Positions 35,724 to 44,859 of a DNA stretch of 64,000 nucleotides are shown piece after piece (within the stretch, counting starts at the first letter, position 1; each line of letters begins with the position of its first letter). Source of the stretch: Lysinibacillus parviboronicapiens (GTDB lineage Bacteria; Bacillota; Bacilli; Bacillales_A; Planococcaceae); contig NZ_PYWI01000010.1 in NCBI RefSeq assembly GCF_003049575.1, positions 90,397-154,396 of the forward strand. The letters run 5' to 3'. The notes beneath the pieces are model-generated. The model ran no database searches, was not told the origin of the DNA, and saw nothing but the letters and a program-made list of their open reading frames with translations. Both the position numbers and the translations under genes were made by a program.

Positions 35724-35737
35724 AATTAAAATGTCAA
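35709..35737 (-). promoter_or_regulatory. Sigma-A promoter under Fur control
   Basis: TTGACA (35732-35737) and TATCAT (35709-35714) are separated by 17 bases on the minus strand. The Fur box covers the -10. Confidence 0.82.
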
Positions 35738-35777
35738 CAACTATCTGAAAATTTTTTTAAGTATTTTCTCAAATGAT

Positions 35778-36209
35778 TTACAATGCCTTTTTAAGCGTGC
35801 GTCGATACTGCCATTGCTTCACTTGAAAATATAAAAAACAACCGATACAAAAGCCTGCAATTGCCACTGCTGAAGCAATAGCGACCATTACTGTAAAAAC
35901 ATAGCCTACTATTTGTCAATGTAAAAGGAATGCTATAAATCCACCCGCTAAACAAGAGCTTGCAATACTCGAATTGAATTTTTGTTGCTGTGCATCCGCT
36001 GGAATATACGCAGATGGAGCCTTTTTCAAAAATAACTTTCCAAATCGAATAATTAGATTAAAATTGCATATTACTCAAAGTAAATTTGCTACCAAAGGAA
36101 TCGCTAATATCCAAGCATGCCCTGTGGTCCAAGTCAGGATGACACTCAAAAGAATTGTCCACTGATTAAGTTGAACAAGCGGTCTTGGAATTGCATTTGG
36201 CTGTGACAA
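35778..36209 (-). pseudogene. DUF4395 membrane protein, two nonsense mutations
   Basis: One continuous minus-strand frame from TTG 36209 (AAAGGTGGG upstream) to TAA at 35778 encodes 143 codons. Landmarks are 'PNAIPRPLVQLNQWTILL', 'APSAYIPADAQQQKFN' and 'VGYVFTVMVAIASAVAI', typical of the DUF4395 family. TGA stops interrupt it at 36075-36077 and 35916-35918; the second replaces an expected Trp. No frameshift is seen, so decay is recent. Confidence 0.78.
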
Positions 36210-36213
36210 TCTA

Positions 36214-36428
36214 AAACCCACCTTTCAGATATGTTTAATGCATTTTACTACACATCATACTATTTGTGAAGCAAAAATGAATAATTTATAATTAAGAAGA
36301 GAGAATCATCATTGACGTACCGATATTCATTGTATTCGGAGGTCAGTAAAGCTCTGAGCGCTACTACCAGAGGCCTTATAGTCCGGACGTCTCTTATAGA
36401 ATAAAGTGAAAAAGAAAAGGTGATGACA
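36214..36428 (+). promoter_or_regulatory. Upstream region of fhuF
   Basis: A degenerate Fur-like element (aatgatgattctc on the minus strand, about 36301-36313) matches the consensus only partly. FhuF genes are usually iron-repressed, so it is worth recording, but the match is weak. Confidence 0.3.
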
Positions 36429-37139
36429 ATGCCAGCTTTAACGATGGATCAAGTTAGACAACTAAATTCCTACAGTATATATACAACAGAGCCTAAGCGC
36501 ACATTATTTACATTGGCTGATATACATAAAGACTTTTACCACACTGATTTTTTAAACCTAATGATGGGCATTACAGATGCTGCAACCGAAACCGCAGCTA
36601 TTTCCCACTTCTCTCGCCGTTACGGTATGTTTTTCGCCATGCAACTGTACATGCTTGCAGCGTATGACGAGGTTTGGGATGGTAAGCCAATCGAGATTCG
36701 TTTTGATGCAGCAAAAGAATTTAATAGTTTTACCGTCGCTACGTTTGTTAATCCAAACGATTGGCGTTATGTGAATGAGGATGAACGTCAGGCGGTCATT
36801 GAGAAGATTCTGTATGATGGGCATGTCATTGTACAACAGCTACGTAAAGTAACATCGATATCTCCGCTGACAATTTGGGAGAATTTCTTCGGGTATTTGT
36901 TGTGGCATTATCATATGTTGTTGTCTAATCCAGGTCTCGCTGATCAAGCTATGGAGGATATTGAAATATTAGAGAATCCTAAAACATGGTCTCGCTTCTC
37001 CCAAAAATCATGGTGGGCTGAGTATACGGGCGGCCAAAGTCCAACTAACTTAGTAAATATACCTGTACGTAAATCCTGTTGCTTTTCTAAAGACATCCCT
37101 GGTTTAATGGCATGCGGTTTTTGTCCACTTAAAAAATGA
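36429..37139 (+). CDS. fhuF: FhuF-like ferric-siderophore reductase (2Fe-2S)
   Basis: The 236-residue protein ends in 'SCCFSKDIPGLMACGFCPLKK', the Cys-Cys-x10-Cys-x2-Cys cluster motif of FhuF. This family reduces ferric siderophores in the cytoplasm to release iron. The body contains 'FSRRYGMFFAMQLYMLA' and 'FFGYLLWHYHMLLS', also typical. ATG 36429 follows AAAGGTG by six bases; GTG 36420 overlaps the site. A perfect Fur box and the candidate iron RNA lie 700 bases upstream. No siderophore transporter adjoins it. Its terminator is interrupted by an IS element. Confidence 0.85.
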   Translation: MPALTMDQVRQLNSYSIYTTEPKRTLFTLADIHKDFYHTDFLNLMMGITDAATETAAISHFSRRYGMFFAMQLYMLAAYDEVWDGKPIEIRFDAAKEFNSFTVATFVNPNDWRYVNEDERQAVIEKILYDGHVIVQQLRKVTSISPLTIWENFFGYLLWHYHMLLSNPGLADQAMEDIEILENPKTWSRFSQKSWWAEYTGGQSPTNLVNIPVRKSCCFSKDIPGLMACGFCPLKK

Positions 37140-37159
37140 TAAAAAAACCTTACCCTCAC

Positions 37160-37430
37160 ATTAAAAGGAAATGAAAGTGCTAATAAAATAGCTAAATCTT
37201 TGGGGGCTGATAAAAAGGCAATTTTTAAATGGGTTAAGCAATATGAATACAATGGTGTTGGAGCTTTTATTCAGCCATATACAAATTACACACTAAAGTT
37301 TAAAATGGATGTACTAAATTTTATGATTGAAAATGGTACGTCCTTAATCGAAACGGCAGCGATTTTTAAGATACCTGCCCCTTCAACAATTAGTGCCTTC
37401 AATCAAAGAAAAAGGGGCGTCCATCCATGA
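37160..37430 (+). pseudogene. IS3-family orf A remnant
   Basis: The frame reads 'TLKGNESANKIAKSLGADKKAIFKWVKQYEYNGVG' and 'MIENGTSLIETAAIFKIPAPSTISAFNQ', the two helix-turn-helix units of orf A. It lacks the N-terminus. After 'STISA' it jumps out of frame to the coding 'SKKKGRPSMKKEF' that belongs to the end of orf A, implying an internal deletion. Confidence 0.78.
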
Positions 37431-38411
37431 AAAAAGAATTCAATAAACAATCGAAACAAGCACCAATTGAAGGTTCTACCGAAGCGCTTGAAGCACGTAT
37501 TAAACAACTAGAAATGGAAAATGAGTATTTAAAAAAGTTGAATGCCTTAGTTCAAAACAAGGACAAAGCACAAGCAGTCTATGCGTTAAGGCATAAATAT
37601 TCGGTGAAAGCACTTGTAAAACTCGCTGGCATTCCACGAAGTACGTACTATGATTTAGTACAACGTATGAATCGACCAGATCCAGATGCCGATTTAAAAG
37701 CAGAAATAAAGGCGATTTTTGAAGAACATGAAGGGCGTTATGGCTATCGTCGTATTCGTGACGAGCTAGCGAATCGTGGGCAAAAAGTAAATCATAAAAA
37801 AGTGCAACGAATCATGAAAGAACTGAGTTTAAAGTGTGTTGTACGTATGAAAAAATATAAATCTTAAAGGAAAAGTTGGCAAAATTGCGCCAAACATTTT
37901 AGACTGTCATTTTACGACTGAGGCACCTCATGAAAAATGGGTAACGGATCTCACAGAGTTTAAATTATTCGGAGAAAAGCTATATTTATCACCCGTATTA
38001 GATTTATTTAATGGAGAAATTATCACGTATACAATTGGCTCTAGACCAACCTATTCACTTGTTTCAGACATGTTGGACAAAGCGTTGGAACGTTTACCTG
38101 AGCACCACCAGCCACTTATGCATTCCAATCAAGGCTGGCACTATCAAATGAAGAAATATCGTCGCGTCTTAGAATCAAGAGGGATTGTTCAAAGTATGTC
38201 TTGTAAAGGAAACTGTTACGACAACGCTGTTATGGAAAATTTCTTTGGAATAATGAAATCTGAATTCCTTTACATGAAGGAATTTGAAAGTATCGAGCAT
38301 TTTAAAATAGCATTAGAAAAATATATCAATTACTATAATACGAAACGGATTAAGGCAAAATTAAAAATGAGTCCGGTGCAATACCGAACTCATTTTACCC
38401 AAGCTGCCTGA
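37427..38411 (+). pseudogene. IS3-family transposase (orf A tail plus orf B), frameshifted and D-to-N mutated
   Basis: The coiled coil 'LEARIKQLEMENEYLKKLNALV' leads into orf B ('AGIPRSTYYDLVQRM', 'GRYGYRRIRDEL'). A frameshift at about 37864 breaks 'KKYKS'. The open frame resumes as 'KGKVGKIAPNIL' with the first catalytic Asp in 'WVTDLTEFKLFG' and the Glu in 'NAVMENFFGIMKSE'. The second Asp position reads 'MHSNQGWHYQ', where IS3 enzymes have HSDQG, so a catalytic Asp is Asn. The element is dead on several counts. Confidence 0.85.
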
Positions 38412-38528
38412 AATAACCGTGTCTAACTTTTAGGGGTCACTTCAAAGGTAAGGTTTTTTGTTTATCTTAGCAACCAACATGAATAATGGCACTTAGACAT
38501 TCAACAATTTACTACTCTGTGCCTGATG

Positions 38529-39209
38529 CTATTTTTCATAAACAACGAACCAATCATGTTGTTCTTCATATATCGATGTTCCTAAGTAGCCCTGCTTTAA
38601 TAGAATTTGTTGTCCATTTGTATCCCCCATCGGCAGAGATTTTTTTTCACTAAAGATAGGTTGTTCGTGGTGTAAATCTTTATAAAAGATATAGCGTAAT
38701 TTATCAACATACTTAATCTTTAAACCCTTTATTACTAGTCCTTGCGAAAATTTATCCTTTAAACTTGGTATATTATAAGGTTTGACTGTTGAACAAACGT
38801 AATCATAACTTGCTAAATCGATATGATTCATCACAACTTTTGCTAACTTTTTTTGTAAACCAAAGCCTTGATATTTCGGTGAGACATTCGATATTTCTTG
38901 ATATAATACTCGATGAAATTGATCCTCGGCAATGCCACAATCATAACCTAAATGTTCTTCCTCAATAGGAGGATTTAATAACGCTCGGAAGGCAATTAAT
39001 TCATTCTCCACATAAGCGCCCATCATCATGCCATTGCCGCTTAAAATATACTCAAATTCCTCAGTACTTAGTGGCTGCAATATACTTCGATCATGCAATG
39101 ATTCATAAACCTCTTGTTGCAATTCTTCAATAACATGTAAATGCTTTCTTTGTAATTGTGTAACAAAAAACGGCGTATCCCCGAGCATTCCTTCATAAAC
39201 CTTGTCCAT
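38529..39209 (-). CDS. GNAT-type N-acyltransferase
   Basis: The 226-residue protein has a GNAT fold signature. The acyl-CoA loop is 'VSPKYQGFGLQKKLAKVVM', preceded by beta strands 'MMMGAYVENELIAFRALLNP'. The tail 'QQILLKQGYLGTSIYEEQHDWFVVYEK' closes the sheet. AAGGAGG lies seven bases before ATG 39209. It is 12 bases downstream of the enolase-superfamily gene, so the two are co-transcribed. By analogy with the Geobacillus N-succinylamino acid racemase operon, it may acylate the amino group of D-amino acids. That role is inferred. Confidence 0.8.
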   Translation of the reverse strand: MDKVYEGMLGDTPFFVTQLQRKHLHVIEELQQEVYESLHDRSILQPLSTEEFEYILSGNGMMMGAYVENELIAFRALLNPPIEEEHLGYDCGIAEDQFHRVLYQEISNVSPKYQGFGLQKKLAKVVMNHIDLASYDYVCSTVKPYNIPSLKDKFSQGLVIKGLKIKYVDKLRYIFYKDLHHEQPIFSEKKSLPMGDTNGQQILLKQGYLGTSIYEEQHDWFVVYEK

Positions 39210-39221
39210 TTCGCCGCCTCC

Positions 39222-40334
39222 TTAGGCTGTTACAACTGTTGAGAACGCACTTAATTCTTTAATAACTTCATCATCTACGTCTACACCTAATCCAGGCTTC
39301 TCTGTTAAACAAATGAATGGTACATCGTAATGTAGGTTCCCGATGTCCTTCGCGAATTTAAGAGGGCCAGTTAATTCAACACTTGTCATAATTTTTTTAG
39401 AAAATGCCACATGGAAACCTGCTGCTGAGCCGACAGATGACTCCACCATTGATCCTATTTGACATTCAATACCTGCCATTTCAGCCATTACTGCTAGTTT
39501 CATTGCAGGATAGATGCCACCACATTTCATTAACTTAATATTTACTTTATCTGCCGCACGCTTAGCAATAATTTCACGCATCTCGCGTACCCCTCGAAGG
39601 CCTTCATCAATCATTAAAGGGATATCTGATTTTGACTTTATTTCTACCATTCCATCTATGTCTTCACTGTCTACAGGTTGTTCTAACCAATCTAGATTTA
39701 AATCCTTCAAATCGCGTAAACCTTGCAGTGTTGTGGGAGCATTCCTCCATCCTTGGTTTACATCCACACGGATAGCAATGTCCTCACCTACACGTTTACG
39801 TACTTCCTTTATGCGAGCAACATCGCGTTTTACCTCAGTACCCACTTTCATTTTAAAAGACATATATCCCATTTCAACGCGTTTAGCTGCCTCATCAGCC
39901 ATTTCTTTAGGTGTTCCAATACTTAATACATGCGTAATAGGGAATTTCTCATGATAGCGGCCACCTAAAAGTTGATAAACCGGCACTTGCAATGCTTTCC
40001 CAGTAATATCAAAGCAAGCAATATCAATAGCCGCTTTTGCTGCTGGCACACTTTTAATAATTTGGTCCATTTTATCGTGAATTTTTTCGATTGCCATTGG
40101 ATTTTCCCCTATAATAGCAGGTACTAGTTGGTGCTTTAAGACTGCATAAGTGCTTTCCCAGGACTCACCTGTAACATGCTCATCAGGTACTGCTTCTCCA
40201 TACCCTACGATGCCAGTATCAGTCGTCATTTTCAAAATGATTGAGGGCATTGTATCATATGTAGCATAACTAATGATGAATGGTTCGACTAATGGTAAAT
40301 TAATGGCAAAAATTTCTACTTGTTGAATTTTCAT
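39222..40334 (-). CDS. Enolase-superfamily racemase/epimerase (MLE subgroup)
   Basis: The 370-residue enzyme has all active-site residues of the muconate-lactonizing subgroup. These are Lys161 and Lys163 in 'SFKMKVG', metal ligands Asp191 ('VDVNQGW'), Glu218 ('LEQPV') and Asp243 ('IDEG'), and the opposite base Lys267 ('NIKLMKCGG'). Two Lys bases allow 1,1-proton transfer, as in N-succinylamino acid racemase and dipeptide epimerase. AGGAG precedes ATG 40334. It is the first gene of an operon with a GNAT enzyme and is divergent from a regulator. N-acylamino acid racemase is preferred over dipeptide epimerase on context. Confidence 0.85.
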   Translation of the reverse strand: MKIQQVEIFAINLPLVEPFIISYATYDTMPSIILKMTTDTGIVGYGEAVPDEHVTGESWESTYAVLKHQLVPAIIGENPMAIEKIHDKMDQIIKSVPAAKAAIDIACFDITGKALQVPVYQLLGGRYHEKFPITHVLSIGTPKEMADEAAKRVEMGYMSFKMKVGTEVKRDVARIKEVRKRVGEDIAIRVDVNQGWRNAPTTLQGLRDLKDLNLDWLEQPVDSEDIDGMVEIKSKSDIPLMIDEGLRGVREMREIIAKRAADKVNIKLMKCGGIYPAMKLAVMAEMAGIECQIGSMVESSVGSAAGFHVAFSKKIMTSVELTGPLKFAKDIGNLHYDVPFICLTEKPGLGVDVDDEVIKELSAFSTVVTA

Positions 40335-40417
40335 TTTCTATCAAACTCCTGTATAATTTATAGTTGTCGTTAATACGTCGTTAATTACTTAAAAAATATA
40401 GAAAAGGAAAGATGCTC

Positions 40418-41659
40418 ATGTCTACAAAAATAGCCGTACTATGCTCCGAGGCATTTAAAAAGCGTATACTTAGTATCGCACATAATATAGATGACATTCA
40501 ATTAGAATTTTATCTATATAATCAACCTGCTGATGCCCCAACTTTGCTGAAGCAAATTAAACCATGTGATGCCCTTTTATTAGGAGGCACACTTCCCTAT
40601 CTCCATGTTCAATCATTACTAAAAACATTACCAATTCCTTGGAATTATATGAAACAAGATGAAACAGCTATTTCTACAACATTATTATCACTTATAACCA
40701 ATCATACCATCTCTTTAGACAGAGTCTCCATCGATGTTATGAATCCTATATTTGTAGATAACGTTCTCACTGATATAGAATATAGCGGACCAAAACCATA
40801 TGTCTACCCTATCTCAATTGCAGAAGCACCCAATCTTATTTTGCAAAAACATATTAAATTATGGCAGGAAAAGAATATTGATTTCGTCATAACAAGTATT
40901 CATACTGTGTTTGATGAATTACAGGATCTGAATATTCCAGCAATGCGTATGTTGGATGCAACAAGCTCGATTATCCACTACTTAGAAGAAACAAAATCAC
41001 AATCATTACTAACAAAGTCTGAATCTGTCAAAGCTGCAATTGGACTCCTTGAACTGAGTGACAATAACGAAGCCAATATCTACATTTTAAATCATATTAC
41101 GGCCGCTACACATTCCACCTTTAAGCAAATTACGGCAAATTATTTCGAACTTTATACAACCGCCGGACATTTACAAAATGCTTTTGAAAAGGAGAATATG
41201 CATAAACTAATACAACAAGTAGAACACCCTTTTAAGCTCGCATTTGGCTATGGCCACTCTATTTTTGAAGCAGCTCAAAATGCAAAGTACGCATTAAAAT
41301 TTGCCAAGCCTTTTGAAATTTATATACTAGATGAACATAAAAACTTATTAGGACCTTTTCCAAATACTGAAGCTAAAATATCCTTAAAAACAAATGATCC
41401 TTACATTTTACAATTGGCCAAGCAAACAAATTTAAGTCCGTTAAATATTTCTAAAATTATAAATTTCAGTCGAGAAAGACAATCTTCGCAGTTTACATCT
41501 CATAATCTTTCTGAATATCTACAAGTTTCTCGTCGAACAACAGAACGCATCATAAAAAAATTAGTTGATCAAGGCTATGCCAAAATAGTTGGGGAAGAGA
41601 TGCCACACCAACAAGGTCGTCCTCGCACAATCTATGAACTGAATTTCGCAACCTATTAA
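40418..41659 (+). CDS. Transcriptional regulator with C-terminal helix-turn-helix
   Basis: The 413-residue protein is probably a regulator. The N-terminal two thirds (about 1-220) resemble a ligand-binding fold with 'CDALLLGGTLPYLHV' and 'NIDFVITSIHTVFDEL'. A PucR/CdaR-like or GGDEF-remnant segment ('PFKLAFGYGHSIFEAAQNAKYALKFAK') follows. The C-terminus is a winged helix ('HNLSEYLQVSRRTTERIIKKLVDQGYAKIVGEE'). ATG 40418 is preferred, six bases after AGGAAAG. It is divergent from the racemase operon and likely controls it. The exact family is not named. Confidence 0.72.
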   Translation: MSTKIAVLCSEAFKKRILSIAHNIDDIQLEFYLYNQPADAPTLLKQIKPCDALLLGGTLPYLHVQSLLKTLPIPWNYMKQDETAISTTLLSLITNHTISLDRVSIDVMNPIFVDNVLTDIEYSGPKPYVYPISIAEAPNLILQKHIKLWQEKNIDFVITSIHTVFDELQDLNIPAMRMLDATSSIIHYLEETKSQSLLTKSESVKAAIGLLELSDNNEANIYILNHITAATHSTFKQITANYFELYTTAGHLQNAFEKENMHKLIQQVEHPFKLAFGYGHSIFEAAQNAKYALKFAKPFEIYILDEHKNLLGPFPNTEAKISLKTNDPYILQLAKQTNLSPLNISKIINFSRERQSSQFTSHNLSEYLQVSRRTTERIIKKLVDQGYAKIVGEEMPHQQGRPRTIYELNFATY

Positions 41660-41671
41660 AATTCAATTATC

Positions 41672-41704
41672 AGACAAGGGGCTGTATAACAAGCCCCTTT
41701 GTCT
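41672..41704. terminator. Bidirectional terminator
   Basis: The stem agacaaggggct/agcccctttgtct lies between convergent regulator and antiporter genes. Confidence 0.75.
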
Positions 41705-41815
41705 ATTATCTTACTAGAATAACACTTTGAAATTTAGATTGAAAAGTTGTGCTCCCCTTCTAGGGCTAACTACAAACCTCACATATCATCACTTTTTCTG
41801 AAATCAATTTCCGAA

Positions 41816-43270
41816 TTAATCTGCTACCACCATATTATTAATATCGTTATCTTGTGATTCTTTCTTGCGCTGCTTAGCTTCTTCTATTTCTTCTGGCGTC
41901 AACTTCACAATTTTAAAACCGAGATAACCATAAATAATCGAAATAATTGGAACAATGAAGTTAATGATAGCATATGGTGCGTATTCCATTGCTCCAACGC
42001 CTAATGTTGCAAGTATAAATACTCCACATGTATTCCACGGGAAGAATACAGATGTCAGCGTCCCGCCATCCTCCAATGCACGAGATAAATTTTTCGAATG
42101 CAAGCCGCGTTTTTCATAAACGTCAGCAAACATTCGTGAAGGCACAACGATAGAAATATATTGTTCAGAACAAGTTGCATTAGTCGTAATACATGCAGCA
42201 ATCGTTGAAGCAATAAGGCTACCCGTAGATTTTGCAAATTTTATAACAACATCCATAAGCGCCTTCAACATGCCGGAATATTCTAACACTCCACCAAATG
42301 TCATGGCAACAATTGTCATTGAAACCGTATACATCATAGAATCTAAGCCGCCACGATTAAATAGCTCGTCCACCATTTCATTACCTGTGGATATGACAAA
42401 TCCTTCTTGCAATGCATGGACAGCCATTGTCGGAGTTCCACCTTGTACGAAAATTTGTAGCAAGAATCCTGAGATTATTCCGATAACTAATGCTGGAATA
42501 GCGGGTACCTTTTTAGCAACCATAACAATTACACCAATAGGGACTAACAATAACCACGGTGAAATCACAAAACTTTTTTCCATCACGTCCAGTGTTGTCA
42601 TTATTTTCTCAGAATTCATCGATATATCCGCAAAGCTTCGGCCCATAAAGCCGAAAGCGAGAAGTGCAATGATTAATGCTGGTATTGTTGTATAAAGCAT
42701 ATGTTTTATATGATCAAACAAGTCTGTATTAGTTAGACCTGCTGCTAGATTTGTTGTGTCAGATAATGGGGACATCTTATCACCAAAATATGAACCAGAA
42801 ATAACCGCTCCTGCAATCATGGCTGCTGGGATTCCCATACTTAAACCGATACCCATACCAGCTACCCCAATAGTCGCCATTGTTGACCAAGAGCTACCAA
42901 TTGCTAGCGAAACAATCGCACATAACAGCATTATCGTTACTAAGAACCATGCCGGAGAAATTAATTTCAAGCCATAAAAGATCATCGTGGCAACAACTCC
43001 GCCACCGATCCATGCCCCGATTGTCAAACCTACTAAAATGATGATGACAATTGCAGGCAATGCTAAACGAATCCCTTTATACATCATTTCCTCGATTTCT
43101 ATCCACTTGAAACCATGTTTTTTGGCAATAATTGCTGCTACAGTTGTTCCCACAATTAGTGGTACATGTGGACTTTGCTCTAATACAACTACTGTTAGAA
43201 GCATTGTAAAAATCATTATAGCAAAAGTCAAAAGTGCCCATCCTGCACTAATATCCTTTTTCATCATCAT
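41816..43270 (-). CDS. NhaC-family Na+/H+ antiporter
   Basis: The 484-residue protein has about twelve membrane helices and NhaC signatures: 'IGAWIGGGVVATMIFYGLKLISP', 'GSYFGDKMSPLSDTTNLAAG', 'TCSEQYISIVVPSRMF' and 'LEDGGTLTSVFFPWNTCGVF'. Family members exchange sodium for protons or for organic anions. AAGGGG precedes the start; three consecutive ATG codons leave the exact one open. Lying between the racemase cluster and an M20 hydrolase, it may import or export the relevant amino acid derivative with sodium. That is conjecture. Confidence 0.9.
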   Translation of the reverse strand: MMMKKDISAGWALLTFAIMIFTMLLTVVVLEQSPHVPLIVGTTVAAIIAKKHGFKWIEIEEMMYKGIRLALPAIVIIILVGLTIGAWIGGGVVATMIFYGLKLISPAWFLVTIMLLCAIVSLAIGSSWSTMATIGVAGMGIGLSMGIPAAMIAGAVISGSYFGDKMSPLSDTTNLAAGLTNTDLFDHIKHMLYTTIPALIIALLAFGFMGRSFADISMNSEKIMTTLDVMEKSFVISPWLLLVPIGVIVMVAKKVPAIPALVIGIISGFLLQIFVQGGTPTMAVHALQEGFVISTGNEMVDELFNRGGLDSMMYTVSMTIVAMTFGGVLEYSGMLKALMDVVIKFAKSTGSLIASTIAACITTNATCSEQYISIVVPSRMFADVYEKRGLHSKNLSRALEDGGTLTSVFFPWNTCGVFILATLGVGAMEYAPYAIINFIVPIISIIYGYLGFKIVKLTPEEIEEAKQRKKESQDNDINNMVVAD

Positions 43271-43494
43271 CCCATCCCCTTTTTTTGCACCAATAACCAG
43301 TTTGGAAATTTAAAGACGCAAATATTTTTTTACGATTTTTAGCATAATATTCAAAAAATATAAAGTCAACGCAAAAAATTTATGCTTCTCTAGCAATTAT
43401 GCCTGTTAAAGCGAAAAAAAACGTTTCCAAATAGCTTTTACAAGCAATTCAAAACGTCGTATATTTATGCATTCAGCCATTTTCTAACCAAGTT

Positions 43495-44604
43495 TTATTC
43501 GGGATGTTTTTCTAACACGCAAGCAAGCACTTTCGACGCATCAATTAATGCACTACGTTCGAACGTCATTTTAGGATGATGTAATCCTGGCGCTAAATTG
43601 GCACCTATACCAATCATTGTTGCTTTTAATTCAGGTTTTTTAACTGTATAGAAATGGAAATCGTCACTGCCAGGCGTTGTAATTTCTTCAGCTAGATAGC
43701 CTTCACCCAATGTTTCAATAATAGCATTTTTTGCCATTTGAGCAGCAATTGAAGAAACCTCTGCTCCAGGTGTAAAGTCAATCCATTTCCAGTCCATACC
43801 AATTTCATATTGCTGTTGTATCGATTTCAAACCAAACTCAATACGGTTACGCAGTAATTCCAGTTGATGATTTCGTTGAGCACGAATATCCATTGAAAAA
43901 CTAGCACTTCCGGGAATGATATTTGTACTACCGCCATCCGCAACAATCTTCGTTAATTTTGCAGAGTGTGGCTCGAATGGTGATAAATGAATACTGTTTA
44001 ACATTAGTTGGATAGCCATAATGACATCTATTGCATTTTTTCCTTGATGTGGTCTTGCACCGTGTGCATCAATACCACGGATTGTTCCATCTAAGAAATA
44101 AGCTGCCCCATGATGTATTGCAGGCGATACCTTCCCTAGCGGTAGCTCTTCTATAGGTCGTAAATGAACACCAAACAAATGTGACACACCATCAACTGCT
44201 CCACGCTCAAAGGCTGCGCAAGCACCATTTCCAACCTCTTCTGCTGGCTGGAAAATAAAGCGCACTCGATGCTTCAATGGGCGATCTTTCAGTAGTAATA
44301 AAGACCCTAGTACCATCGTAATATTAGCGTCATGACCACACGAATGATTAGCTTGCCATTTACCATCTACCTCTTGCCACAACGCATCAATATCTGCACG
44401 GACTGCTACAACTTCATCTCCTGTACCAATTTCAGCAATTAGCCCTGGCACATCACCTAGTAAACGATAAGTTACCTGTAATTCATCTAGTATAGACGCA
44501 ATTTTTTTAGTTGTTTCAAACTCCTTCCAACTTACCTCTGGATTACTATGAAAATGTTCAAACCATTGATACATTGTGTCTTCTAGCATTGCTGCACTTG
44601 TCAT
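43495..44604 (-). CDS. M20 family amidohydrolase (N-acyl-amino-acid deacylase type)
   Basis: The 369-residue metallohydrolase shows the M20D pattern: 'PEVSWKEFETTKKI', 'RADIDALW', 'HSCGHDANITMVLG' (Cys and His ligands), 'QPAEEVGNG', 'HGARPHQGKNAID' and 'LHHPKMTF'. Such enzymes cleave N-acyl groups from amino acids. Near a GNAT acyltransferase and an enolase-superfamily racemase, it would supply the L-specific deacylation step of a D- to L-amino acid pathway. AGAGGTG precedes ATG 44604. Confidence 0.85.
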   Translation of the reverse strand: MTSAAMLEDTMYQWFEHFHSNPEVSWKEFETTKKIASILDELQVTYRLLGDVPGLIAEIGTGDEVVAVRADIDALWQEVDGKWQANHSCGHDANITMVLGSLLLLKDRPLKHRVRFIFQPAEEVGNGACAAFERGAVDGVSHLFGVHLRPIEELPLGKVSPAIHHGAAYFLDGTIRGIDAHGARPHQGKNAIDVIMAIQLMLNSIHLSPFEPHSAKLTKIVADGGSTNIIPGSASFSMDIRAQRNHQLELLRNRIEFGLKSIQQQYEIGMDWKWIDFTPGAEVSSIAAQMAKNAIIETLGEGYLAEEITTPGSDDFHFYTVKKPELKATMIGIGANLAPGLHHPKMTFERSALIDASKVLACVLEKHPE

Positions 44605-44814
44605 AACTACACCTCTATATAGCTTTTTTCTTCACCATTATACATGATAGCTTTTCAGAAAAGTAAATACACTTTAAGTACCATATAAATTCAATAATTT
44701 ACATATTCACAACACACTGCTCCACATGGCAGGTGGCCATCTTCGTAAAAATTTCACTCATGTTATGCTCTTATGTAGTATTATTGGTAAACAATGACTT
44801 TACACAATATGAAA

Positions 44815-44851
44815 GGCTGTGTTAAAAGTTTTCTTCACTTTTATCACAGCC
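44815..44851 (-). terminator. Terminator of the 47-residue protein gene
   Basis: The stem ggctgtgttaaaag/cttttatcacagcc (one mismatch) reads on the minus strand into cctttca. The T-run is short. Confidence 0.55.
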
Positions 44852-44859
44852 CATATCTT

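Larger units (their letters stand above)
37154..38444 (+). mobile_element. IS3-family insertion sequence, left end lost, inactive
   Basis: The right end (complement starting tgaagtgacccctaaaag, ending at 38444) looks like an intact IS terminus. The left end lacks any matching repeat and starts inside orf A, so it is deleted. Transposase frames on the plus strand carry an internal deletion, a frameshift and a catalytic substitution. Confidence 0.85.
37141..38459. terminator. fhuF terminator interrupted by an IS element
   Basis: The arms aaaaaaccttacc (37141-37153) and ggtaaggtttttt (38447-38459) are perfect 13-base complements, with the second running into T. They would form the fhuF terminator without the insertion. 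Confidence 0.8.

Noticed and set aside
36301..36313. Fur-like site just upstream of fhuF
   Set aside because: Too many mismatches to the consensus to claim; recorded only as a weak element.
42270..43313. Several plus-strand frames over the NhaC gene
   Set aside because: They are antisense to a well-conserved antiporter and show Ile/Pro/Thr-rich shadow composition.
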